A DNA stretch of 5,944 nt from Pseudomonadota bacterium. Its GTDB lineage: Bacteria; Pseudomonadota; Alphaproteobacteria; CACIAM-22H2. The DNA is taken from NCBI GenBank assembly GCA_020161965.1, contig JAIUNH010000259.1:1-5944 (forward strand), read 5' to 3'. Made by a program: the position numbers and the translations under genes. The notes under the pieces were generated by a model. That model made no database searches, was not told the DNA's origin, and saw only the letters and a list, made by a program, of their open reading frames with translations. Shown here one piece after another: positions 1 to 5,944 of this stretch (within the stretch, counting starts at the first letter, position 1; each line of letters begins with the position of its first letter).

Positions 1-843
1 ACCTTCGGGCGGCTTGCCGCCGATGGCGCGCACGATCTTGGAGGATTGCTTGACCGAATCGATCAGATCCTTGCCGGACATCTCATAGTCGACGCCCAGC
101 GCGGCCCAGCGCATCGCCCAGTCGACCTTCCATTGCAGCTTGCACGAACCGCCGGTCACCGGCGCTTCGGTCAATTCGCCGTCTTCATCGCGGAAGACGA
201 CGCTCGACGCCTTGCGCTCCAGGATCGGCGTTTGCAGCACGCGGCCGGATTTCGGCGACACCGGCAGGAAGGGCGAATAGGTCGCGCGGCGTTCCTCGCC
301 CAACGTCGGTAGCATGATCGCCATGATCTCGTCATAGGCGCGCAAGACCTTCAGCAGCGTTTCGTCGAAGGCACCCGCCTTGTAGCGATCGGTCGCCGAA
401 ACGAATTCGTATTCGAAGCCGAAGGAATCGAGGAACGAGCGCAGCTTCGCATTATTGTGCTGGCCGAAAGACGGCGCGGTGCCGAACGGGTCCGGCACTT
501 GCGTCAGCGGCTTGCCCAGATGCGGGCGGAGCAGATCCGGGTTGGGGATGTTGTCCGGCACCTTGCGCAGACCGTCCATGTCGTCCGAAAACGCGAACAG
601 GCGCGTCGGCAGACCGGTCATCAATTCGAAAGCCTTGCGCACCATCGTGGTGCGCGCGACCTCGCCGAACGTGCCGATATGCGGCAGGCCCGAGGGGCCG
701 TAGCCGGTTTCGAACAGCACATAGCCTTTTTCCGGCGCTTTGCCGCCCAGACGGGCGATCAGCTTGCGCGCTTCTTCGAAGGGCCAGGCGCGCCCTTTGA
801 GCGCGTCCTCGCGGGAAACCGGCATTTGGGTCGTTTCGGTCAT
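1..843 (-). CDS. lysK: Lysyl-tRNA synthetase, class I (partial, N-terminal 281 codons)
   Basis: Charges tRNA-Lys with lysine in the cytoplasm using ATP. It belongs to the class I (archaeal-type) LysRS family, unrelated to the class II LysS of E. coli and common in alphaproteobacteria. Reading the minus strand from the ATG at 843-841 gives an open frame to base 1. The class I signature is clear: GYGPSGLPHIGT at residues 47-58, where HIGT (55-58) is the HIGH motif. SDDMDGLRKVP follows at 86-96, and GGSCKLQWKVDWAMRW at 231-246 leads into SGKDLIDS (256-263), which is typical of this family. The KMSKS loop and the C-terminal anticodon-binding part should lie just beyond the left edge, so the gene is cut by the window and not by a mutation. 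A second in-frame ATG is codon 7 (825-823), but the first fits the promoter better. No Shine-Dalgarno sequence precedes either. The gene is divergent from the helicase. Confidence 0.96.
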   Translation of the reverse strand, partial: MTETTQMPVSREDALKGRAWPFEEARKLIARLGGKAPEKGYVLFETGYGPSGLPHIGTFGEVARTTMVRKAFELMTGLPTRLFAFSDDMDGLRKVPDNIPNPDLLRPHLGKPLTQVPDPFGTAPSFGQHNNAKLRSFLDSFGFEYEFVSATDRYKAGAFDETLLKVLRAYDEIMAIMLPTLGEERRATYSPFLPVSPKSGRVLQTPILERKASSVVFRDEDGELTEAPVTGGSCKLQWKVDWAMRWAALGVDYEMSGKDLIDSVKQSSKIVRAIGGKPPEG

Positions 844-852
844 GGGGTCGCG

Positions 853-881
853 AAACTAGGTGCTGGCACGCGGTGCGTCAA
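853..881 (-). promoter_or_regulatory. Probable sigma-70-type promoter of lysK
   Basis: On the minus strand, TTGACG (881-876) is followed by a 17-base spacer and TAGTTT (858-853). The -35 box matches the TTGACA consensus at five of six positions, and the spacing is ideal. The -10 box is weaker but keeps the key first T, second A and last T. The lysK ATG begins 9 bases after the -10 box, so transcription would start at about base 846, at or within a few bases of the start codon. No ribosome binding site is visible in that stretch, which agrees with a leaderless message. The promoter is inferred from sequence only. Confidence 0.6.
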
Positions 882-895
882 CGCCGCCGAGCGCC

Positions 896-901
896 TATAT
901 T
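896..901 (+). promoter_or_regulatory. Possible -10 box of the helicase gene
   Basis: TATATT lies 7 bases before the ATG at 909, in an otherwise GC-rich stretch. It matches TATAAT at five of six positions. The bases where a -35 box should be (about 873-878) match the consensus poorly, and there is no extended -10 TG. If real, transcription would begin at about the ATG itself. It shares the 65-base divergent gap with the lysK promoter, whose -35 box (876-881) falls between the two genes' -10 boxes, so the two polymerases could compete. Confidence 0.3.
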
Positions 902-908
902 GGCGCAA

Positions 909-3725
909 ATGCCCGATTCGCCGCCCTCGATCGTCGCTTTCAACCGCCGCGCCAGCGGAATGGTACGCCTGCCCGACGCCCCGATCCTGGTGGCCGGCGT
1001 CGCGCGCGCCGCGTGGCTGACCGCCGACGGCGAGATCGAGGAATTGACCTTACGCGAAGCCGCGTCGCGTGCGCTGGCCGAACCGCCGCTGCTGGTCCAC
1101 GCGCCCGCCCAAAGCAAGCGCCTGGGCCTCGACCGCATTGCAGCGATCGACGCGCTGGAACTCTATGCTTTCGTGCGGCCCGCGAAATTTTGCGTGCCCA
1201 CACCGCGCGGCCTCGCCCAAGCGATGGGAATCACGGTGCCGCATGCGCTGGCCGCCGAAGCGCAAGCGGTGCGCGAAGCGGTCGCGGCCTTGCTCGCCGA
1301 GCTCGCCGAGCCGCTGACCGCGCGCAACCCGGATATTTTGGCGGTCGCGCGCGCGATGGCGCGCGGCGGCTGGCGCTGGGCGCCGTCGGTCCTCGCCGCC
1401 TTGGGCGATGCGCCCGATGCGTTCGAGAAGGATCGCTCGCTGCAAGGCTTGGAAGTCTGGCGCCGCCTCGACGAGTGGGAGGAGCAAGCGCCCGAATCCG
1501 CCCCCGGCAACGACGCGGTCGATCCCGGCGAAGCACGCCGGCGCCTCGCCGACATGCTGGGCGAGACGAGCGAAGCGCGGCCCGAGCAAGCCGATTACGC
1601 CTCGGCCGCCAGTGCGGCGTTCCTGCCCAAGGACGATCCCGAGCATACGCGCTTGGTCGTCGCCGAAGCGGGCACGGGGGTCGGCAAGACGCTCGGCTAT
1701 CTCGCCCCAGCCACGTTATGGGCCGAAAAGAATAATGGCGCAGTGTGGGTTTCGACCTACACAAAAAATCTCCAGCACCAGATCGACCGCGAGCTTGATC
1801 GGCTGTTCGAAGAACCGGCCGAGAAGCGCAATAAGGTCGTGCTGCGCAAAGGCCGCGAAAATTATCTGTGCCTTCTCAACATGGAAGAGGCGGTGCGCGG
1901 CGTAATCACGCGGCCCTCCGATGCGGTGCCGCTCGGGCTGATGGCGCGCTGGGCAGCGGCAAGCCGCGACGGCGACATGGTCGGCGGCGATTTTCCGGCG
2001 TGGCTGCCCGATCTGGTCGGCAAAGTGCGCACGCGCGGATTGGCGGATCGGCGTGGCGAATGCGTTTACGCGGCTTGCGCGCATTATTCGCGCTGCCCGA
2101 TCGAAAAGAGCGTGCGTCGCGCGCGCCGCGCCGAGATCGTCATCGCCAATCATGCGCTGGTGATGATCCAGGCGGCGTTGGGCGCCGCAACCGCCGACCA
2201 AACGGCGGGGGCGACCGATGCGCGCCAGCCTTTGCGCTTCGTGTTCGACGAAGGCCATCACGTATTCGAAGCGGCAGATTCGGCGTTCGGTTCGGCGCTG
2301 TCCGGTTTGGAAACAAGCGAGCTTCGCCGCTGGATCGTCGGCGCCGAAGGCGGGCGCCAACGCGCGCGCGGGCTTAAAGCGCGCGCCAACGATCTGGTCG
2401 CCGGCGACGAACGCGCCGAAGCGATGATCGAACACGCGATCGCCGCCGCACGATCGCTACCGGGCGAAGGCTGGCTGGCGCGTTTGTCGGGCGAGACGAT
2501 CGGCACGACCGAAGCGTTCCTGGCGTTGCTGCGCAAACAAACCATCGCGCGCGCCGAGGGCGAGGATGACGGGTATTCGCTGGAAACCGATCCGCGCCCG
2601 GCCATTCCCGGTTTGATCGAAGCGGCGGACAAGCTCGACGCCTCGCTCGCGCGCATCGCCGAGCCGTTGATCGCTTTGGCCAAACGCCTGGCCGAGAAAC
2701 TCGACGACGAAGCCGCCGAGCTCGATACCGCCACGCGCGCGCGGATCGAAGCGGTGGCGCGCGGCCTCGCACGGCGCGCCAATAACGAGCTTGCCGGCTG
2801 GCGCGCGATGTTGAAATCGCTGTCGAGCGAAACGCCGCCCGAATTCGTCGACTGGATTTCGCTCGACCGCATCGACGGGCGCGATACGGATGTGGGGCTC
2901 AACCGGCGCTGGATCGATCCGACCGTGCCCTTCGCCGCGACCGTTTTGCGCCCCGCCCACGGCGCGTTGATCACATCGGCGACGCTGACCGACGCGACCG
3001 GCGACGTCGATAAGGATTGGGCCGCCGCCGCCGAGCGAACGGGGGCGCGCCACATGCCCGACTATGTGCGCGCGCAAGTGCCCTCGCCCTTCGACTACGC
3101 GTCGCGCACGCGCGTGCTGGTCGTCAACGATCTGGGCCGCGACGAGCCCGACCGCGTCGCGGCGGCGTATCGGGAGCTTTTTCTGGCGTCGGGTGGCGGG
3201 GCGCTGGGCCTGTTCACCGCCATCGGCCGTTTGAAATCGGTGCATAGCCGCATCGGCAAGGCGATCGAAGCGGCGGGCTTGCCGCTTTACGCCCAGCATG
3301 TCGATCGCTTGGACGTGTCCACACTGGTCGATATTTTCCGCGCCGAGGAAGATTCCTGCCTGCTGGGTACGGATGCCGTGCGCGATGGCGTGGATGTGCC
3401 CGGCCGCGCCTTGCGCTTGATCGTGTTCGACCGCGTGCCCTGGCCGCGCCCCGATATTTTGCACAAGGCGCGGCGCGCGGCCTTCGGCAAAAGCGCTTAC
3501 GACGACCGCATCGTGCGTTTGCGTTTGCGTCAGGCCTTCGGGCGCTTGGTGCGCAAGGCCGACGATTCGGGTGTGTTCGTGCTGCTCGACGGGCGCTTCC
3601 CGTCGCGGCTCGCCGGAGCCTTCCCGCCGGGCACGACGGTCGAGCGTATGGGGTTAGCCGACGCGATCGCCGCGACGCGCGGCTTTTTCAATTCGGCAGC
3701 TTCACCGAACCGAAGCGAATCATAA
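909..3725 (+). CDS. DinG/XPD-family iron-sulfur ATP-dependent DNA helicase
   Basis: A 938-residue superfamily 2 helicase. The family unwinds DNA 5'-to-3' and clears structures such as R-loops and D-loops during replication and repair. Visible motifs are Walker A GTGVGKT (255-261); a DEAH-type box DEGHH (447-451); TSATL (689-693); GVDVPG (827-832); and motif VI QAFGRLVR (875-882). Four cysteines (C321, C385, C390, C396) sit between Walker A and the DEAH box. The last three have the C-x4-C-x5-C spacing of the E. coli DinG iron-sulfur cluster. Residues 452-685 would hold the arch domain. About 240 residues precede the helicase core, roughly 200 more than in E. coli DinG, so I give no gene symbol. 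I chose the ATG at 909; a GTG at 873 is in frame but would add only MRQRRRAPILAQ and cover the lysK -35 box. No ribosome binding site is obvious. The 3' end overlaps the convergent transporter gene by 38 bases. Family assignment is firm; the exact cellular job is inferred. Confidence 0.93.
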   Translation: MPDSPPSIVAFNRRASGMVRLPDAPILVAGVARAAWLTADGEIEELTLREAASRALAEPPLLVHAPAQSKRLGLDRIAAIDALELYAFVRPAKFCVPTPRGLAQAMGITVPHALAAEAQAVREAVAALLAELAEPLTARNPDILAVARAMARGGWRWAPSVLAALGDAPDAFEKDRSLQGLEVWRRLDEWEEQAPESAPGNDAVDPGEARRRLADMLGETSEARPEQADYASAASAAFLPKDDPEHTRLVVAEAGTGVGKTLGYLAPATLWAEKNNGAVWVSTYTKNLQHQIDRELDRLFEEPAEKRNKVVLRKGRENYLCLLNMEEAVRGVITRPSDAVPLGLMARWAAASRDGDMVGGDFPAWLPDLVGKVRTRGLADRRGECVYAACAHYSRCPIEKSVRRARRAEIVIANHALVMIQAALGAATADQTAGATDARQPLRFVFDEGHHVFEAADSAFGSALSGLETSELRRWIVGAEGGRQRARGLKARANDLVAGDERAEAMIEHAIAAARSLPGEGWLARLSGETIGTTEAFLALLRKQTIARAEGEDDGYSLETDPRPAIPGLIEAADKLDASLARIAEPLIALAKRLAEKLDDEAAELDTATRARIEAVARGLARRANNELAGWRAMLKSLSSETPPEFVDWISLDRIDGRDTDVGLNRRWIDPTVPFAATVLRPAHGALITSATLTDATGDVDKDWAAAAERTGARHMPDYVRAQVPSPFDYASRTRVLVVNDLGRDEPDRVAAAYRELFLASGGGALGLFTAIGRLKSVHSRIGKAIEAAGLPLYAQHVDRLDVSTLVDIFRAEEDSCLLGTDAVRDGVDVPGRALRLIVFDRVPWPRPDILHKARRAAFGKSAYDDRIVRLRLRQAFGRLVRKADDSGVFVLLDGRFPSRLAGAFPPGTTVERMGLADAIAATRGFFNSAASPNRSES

Positions 3726-4650
3726 GGAACGAGATCGTCACGACCGATAGCACGGTCGAGACGAGGATCGCGGCCGACGCGCGCTCGACATAGAGTTTGT
3801 ATTGCTGCGCCAGCACGAAGCAGAGCGCCGCACTGGGCAGCGACGCGAGAATCACGGCGGCGGCCGTCAGGAACGGGTCGAGGCCGAACAGGCCGGCGAG
3901 CCACCACGTGACCAGCGGCTGCACGATCAGCTTTACGAAAACGAGCCAGCCGACTTCGACCGATTTGCGCCCGCCCGCGAGCGTGCCCAATGATCTTCCC
4001 GACAGGAACAGCCCGATCGCGAAGAGCGCGCAAGGTCCGGCGGCAGCCCCCAGCAATTCGCCGAAATTGACGACGGGCTTGGGCAACGGCACGCCGGTCA
4101 GGTTCCAGGCGAGGCCCAGCAAGGGCGACACGACCAGCGGGCTTTTGGCGAGACCCTTGGCGACGTTGACCAGCGCATGGCGTGCACCACCTTGGCCCGC
4201 CAAACCGCTTTCGACCAGCACCACCGTCGCGGCGACAAGCGTGAGCGAATAGATCGACGTGCCCAGAATGGCGGGCAGCGAATTCGCCGGCCCGAACGCC
4301 GCCAGGAACAGCGGAATGCCCATATAGCCGACATTCGCGAAGGTCGCGGCGAGCAAGGCGAGTGCCGTTTGCGCGGTCCCGGCGCGGAAGAACAACATCA
4401 ACCCGGCAAGGCCGACGAGCCAGGAAATCGCGAAACCGCCCACGAACGTACCGATATAAGGCAGGTCGAAAACCTGCGCCAAGGGCACGCGGGCCGGGCC
4501 CATGAACAGTACGGGCGGCAACGCGAACCAGTAGCAGAATTTGTTCAACGCCTCTGACGAGTCCGCCCCGAGAAGGCGCACGCGGCCGGACATATAGCCC
4601 GCGAAAATAATGCCGAAGACCGGCAGAACGACGTCGAAAACGGGTTGCAT
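3688..4650 (-). CDS. AEC-family (auxin efflux carrier-like) transporter
   Basis: A 320-residue inner-membrane protein, close to the usual length of about 310 for bacterial members of the auxin efflux carrier family. The family moves small organic acids or related solutes; the substrate here cannot be told from sequence. By eye there are about ten hydrophobic segments, near 4-22, 37-57, 64-88, 96-118, 124-147, 168-189, 196-217, 231-252, 258-281 and 290-312. A polar loop around 148-166 splits them into two sets of five, as expected for the family's inverted-repeat fold. NVGYMGIPL at 106-114, in the fourth segment, matches the conserved family motif. The N-terminus (MQPVFDVVLPVFGIIFAGY) is a typical start, and the ATG at 4650-4648 is the natural choice. 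The stop at 3690-3688 lies inside the end of the helicase gene. The gene follows groL on the same strand but a terminator separates them, so it is probably transcribed alone. A clear Shine-Dalgarno sequence is absent. Confidence 0.93.
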   Translation of the reverse strand: MQPVFDVVLPVFGIIFAGYMSGRVRLLGADSSEALNKFCYWFALPPVLFMGPARVPLAQVFDLPYIGTFVGGFAISWLVGLAGLMLFFRAGTAQTALALLAATFANVGYMGIPLFLAAFGPANSLPAILGTSIYSLTLVAATVVLVESGLAGQGGARHALVNVAKGLAKSPLVVSPLLGLAWNLTGVPLPKPVVNFGELLGAAAGPCALFAIGLFLSGRSLGTLAGGRKSVEVGWLVFVKLIVQPLVTWWLAGLFGLDPFLTAAAVILASLPSAALCFVLAQQYKLYVERASAAILVSTVLSVVTISFLMIRFGSVKLPN

Positions 4651-4658
4651 AGCGGCGG

Positions 4659-4687
4659 ACCCTATTTCGCCATTGCGCGGCCCGCAA
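4659..4687 (-). promoter_or_regulatory. Possible promoter of the AEC transporter gene
   Basis: On the minus strand, TTGCGG (4687-4682) and TAGGGT (4664-4659) are separated by 17 bases. The -35 box keeps the TTG core; the -10 box keeps only the first T, second A and last T. The ATG comes 8 bases after the -10 box, so transcription would begin almost at the start codon. The -35 box begins 2 bases after the T-run of the groL terminator. The matches are modest, so this is tentative. Confidence 0.35.
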
Positions 4688-4689
4688 CG

Positions 4690-4718
4690 AAAAACCCCCG
4701 GGGTCGCCCCCGGGGGTT
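4690..4718 (-). terminator. Rho-independent terminator of groL
   Basis: Bases 4693-4703 pair perfectly with 4708-4718, forming an 11-bp stem (nine GC pairs and two AT pairs) around a 4-base loop at 4704-4707. On the minus strand the hairpin is followed by five Ts (4694-4690, the first two shared with the stem). It begins 37 bases after the groL stop codon. The plus-strand side has no T-run, so it acts in one direction. This closes the groL transcript before the AEC transporter gene. Confidence 0.92.
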
Positions 4719-4755
4719 CCGCATGCCATAGCGTTTGGGTTGCGCGGGTTCGGGC

Positions 4756-5944
4756 TTAGTAGTCGCCCATGCCGCCCGCCGGCATCGCCGGCATCGCCGG
4801 GGCCTTTTCGGGCTTCGGCGCTTCGGCGATCATCGCTTCGGTCGTGATCAACAGACCCGCGACCGACGACGCGTCCTGCAAGGCGAGACGCACCACCTTG
4901 GTCGGGTCGATGATCCCTTCCTTGATCATGTCGACATATTCGCCGGTCTGGGCGTTGAAGCCCTGGGTCGCCGACTTGCCTTCCAGCAGCTTGCCGACGA
5001 TCAACGCGCCATCGGCACCGGCATTCTCGGCGATCTGGCGCGTGGGCGCTTGCAGCGCCTTGCGCACGATCTCGATGCCGACCTGCTGGTCGTTGTTGGC
5101 CCCCTTCAGGCCGTCGAGCGCACGGGTCGCGTAGAGCAAGCCCATGCCGCCGCCGGGCAGGATGCCTTCCTCGACCGCGGCCTTGGTCGCGTGCATCGCG
5201 TCGTCGACGCGATCCTTGCGCTCCTTGACCTCGACCTCGGTCGCACCGCCCACACGGATGACGGCGACACCGCCGGCGAGCTTCGCCAGACGCTCCTGCA
5301 GCTTCTCGCGGTCGTAGTCCGAGGTGGTTTCCTCGATCTGCGCCTTGATCTGCCCGACGCGCGCTTCGATGTCCTTCTTCTTGCCGGTGCCGTCGATGAC
5401 CGTCGTGTTGTCCTTGTCGATGCGGACCTTCTTGGCGCGGCCCAGCATGTCGAGGGTGACGTTCTCGAGCTTGATGCCGAGATCTTCCGAGATCACCTGG
5501 CCGGCGGTGAGGATCGCGATATCCTCCAGCATCGCCTTGCGGCGATCGCCGAAGCCCGGCGCCTTGACGGCGGCGATCTTCAAGCCGCCGCGCAGCTTGT
5601 TGACGACCAGGGTCGCCAAAGCCTCGCCTTCGACTTCTTCGGCGATGATCAGCAAGGGCTTGCCGGTCTGCACCACCGATTCGAGCACGGGCAGCAGCGG
5701 CTGCAAGCCGGTCAGCTTCTTCTCGTGGATCAGGATATACGGATCGTCGAGTTCGACCGTCATCTTGTCGGCGTTGGTGACGAAATACGGCGACAGATAG
5801 CCGCGATCGAACTGCATGCCTTCGACGACGTCGAGTTCGGTTTCGAGGCTCTTGGCCTCTTCCACCGTGATGACGCCTTCCTTGCCGACCTTCTGCATCG
5901 CCTTGGCGATCATCTCGCCGATGTCTTTCTCGCCGTTCGCCGAA
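4756..5944 (-). CDS. groL: Chaperonin GroEL, 60 kDa subunit (partial, C-terminal 395 codons)
   Basis: Subunit of the cytoplasmic double-ring chaperonin that folds proteins with ATP and the GroES cap. The frame is open from the right edge to TAA at 4758-4756, and lines up without gaps with E. coli GroEL from about residue 150 to the end. Numbering visible residues from S at 5943, FDRGYLSPY at 45-53 and KPLLIIAEEVEGEALATLVVN at 95-115 belong to the apical domain. APGFGDRRKAML (128-139) and TSDYDREKLQERLAKLAGGVAV (207-228) are near-invariant. The aspartate at 248 (codon 5202-5200, in RVDDAMHATKAA) corresponds to the ATP-hydrolysing D398 of E. coli, and GGG at 264-266 to the glycine run in the nucleotide site. 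The N-terminal ATP-binding segment lies off the window, as would groES if it is upstream. The tail ends PAMPAMPAGGMGDY, with one GGM instead of the usual GGM run. A strong terminator follows. Confidence 0.98.
   Translation of the reverse strand, partial: SANGEKDIGEMIAKAMQKVGKEGVITVEEAKSLETELDVVEGMQFDRGYLSPYFVTNADKMTVELDDPYILIHEKKLTGLQPLLPVLESVVQTGKPLLIIAEEVEGEALATLVVNKLRGGLKIAAVKAPGFGDRRKAMLEDIAILTAGQVISEDLGIKLENVTLDMLGRAKKVRIDKDNTTVIDGTGKKKDIEARVGQIKAQIEETTSDYDREKLQERLAKLAGGVAVIRVGGATEVEVKERKDRVDDAMHATKAAVEEGILPGGGMGLLYATRALDGLKGANNDQQVGIEIVRKALQAPTRQIAENAGADGALIVGKLLEGKSATQGFNAQTGEYVDMIKEGIIDPTKVVRLALQDASSVAGLLITTEAMIAEAPKPEKAPAMPAMPAGGMGDY
4778..4800 (-). repeat. Short 9-base tandem repeat in the groL tail
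   Basis: The unit gccggcatc occurs twice in full plus a partial third copy. It encodes the repeated Ala-Met-Pro of the disordered GroEL C-terminal tail. It looks like an in-frame repeat that can change length by whole codons, replacing the GGM repeats usual in this place. Confidence 0.6.

Noticed and set aside
873..908. GTG start at 873 for the helicase, adding 12 residues
   Set aside because: The extra MRQRRRAPILAQ is not family-like and the segment overlaps the lysK -35 box and the helicase -10-like box. The ATG at 909 is a better start.
457..1020. 187-codon plus-strand frame spanning the start of lysK and the divergent gap
   Set aside because: It is antisense to the conserved HIGT region of lysK and crosses both candidate promoters. 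The translation has no recognisable features.
1716..2435. 239-codon minus-strand open frame antisense to the iron-sulfur and DEAH region
   Set aside because: No domain is recognisable, and the plus-strand frame has the conserved cysteines and DEGHH box. It is a shadow frame.
2457..3464. 335-codon minus-strand open frame inside the helicase gene
   Set aside because: It lies antisense to conserved helicase motifs (TSATL, GVDVPG), its translation is Arg/Ala/Gln-rich with no recognisable domain, and long antisense frames are expected at this GC content.
3530..4729. 399-codon minus-strand frame covering the transporter gene
   Set aside because: It is a shifted frame of the transporter with an Arg-rich, non-membrane translation, and its start falls beyond the groL terminator hairpin. 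The AEC frame has ten hydrophobic segments and the family motif.
1..5944. Search for an undescribed defence, mobile or RNA-based system
   Set aside because: All four genes belong to known families. The gaps are only 65 and 105 bases and are explained by promoters and a terminator. I saw no direct-repeat arrays, insertion-sequence ends, tRNA-like folds or riboswitch-sized leaders.

Overview
The window looks like ordinary core chromosome from a GC-rich alphaproteobacterium. The proteins read most like the Rhodospirillales and related orders, but the order is a guess from residue patterns and was not searched. Three things point to this group: a class I (archaeal-type) lysyl-tRNA synthetase, an alphaproteobacterial-style GroEL ending in a short Met/Pro/Gly tail, and a long DinG-like helicase with an N-terminal extension. 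I see no mobile element, tRNA, rRNA, CRISPR array or phage gene.

Layout: bases 1-843 (minus strand) hold the N-terminal half of lysK, which runs off the left edge. A 65-base gap (844-908) separates it from a divergent gene at 909-3725 (plus strand). That gene encodes a 938-residue superfamily 2 helicase of the DinG/XPD type with a complete set of iron-sulfur cysteines. It converges on, and overlaps by 38 bases, a minus-strand gene at 3688-4650 for a 320-residue AEC-family (auxin efflux carrier-like) membrane transporter. A 105-base gap (4651-4755) holds a strong Rho-independent terminator and a possible promoter for the transporter. Bases 4756-5944 (minus strand) hold the C-terminal 395 codons of groL (GroEL), which runs off the right edge.

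The genes do not form a functional pathway: they are translation, DNA repair/replication, transport and protein folding genes side by side. The terminator separates groL from the transporter, and lysK and the helicase fire in opposite directions. The most notable structure is regulatory. The lysK promoter has a good -35/-10 pair whose -10 box ends only 9 bases before the ATG, and the helicase and transporter starts also have -10-like boxes 7-8 bases before ATG. This suggests leaderless or nearly leaderless transcripts.

I looked for an undescribed system and did not find one. The most worthwhile leads are the possible leaderless starts and the helicase N-terminal domain, which may be a decayed exonuclease fold.
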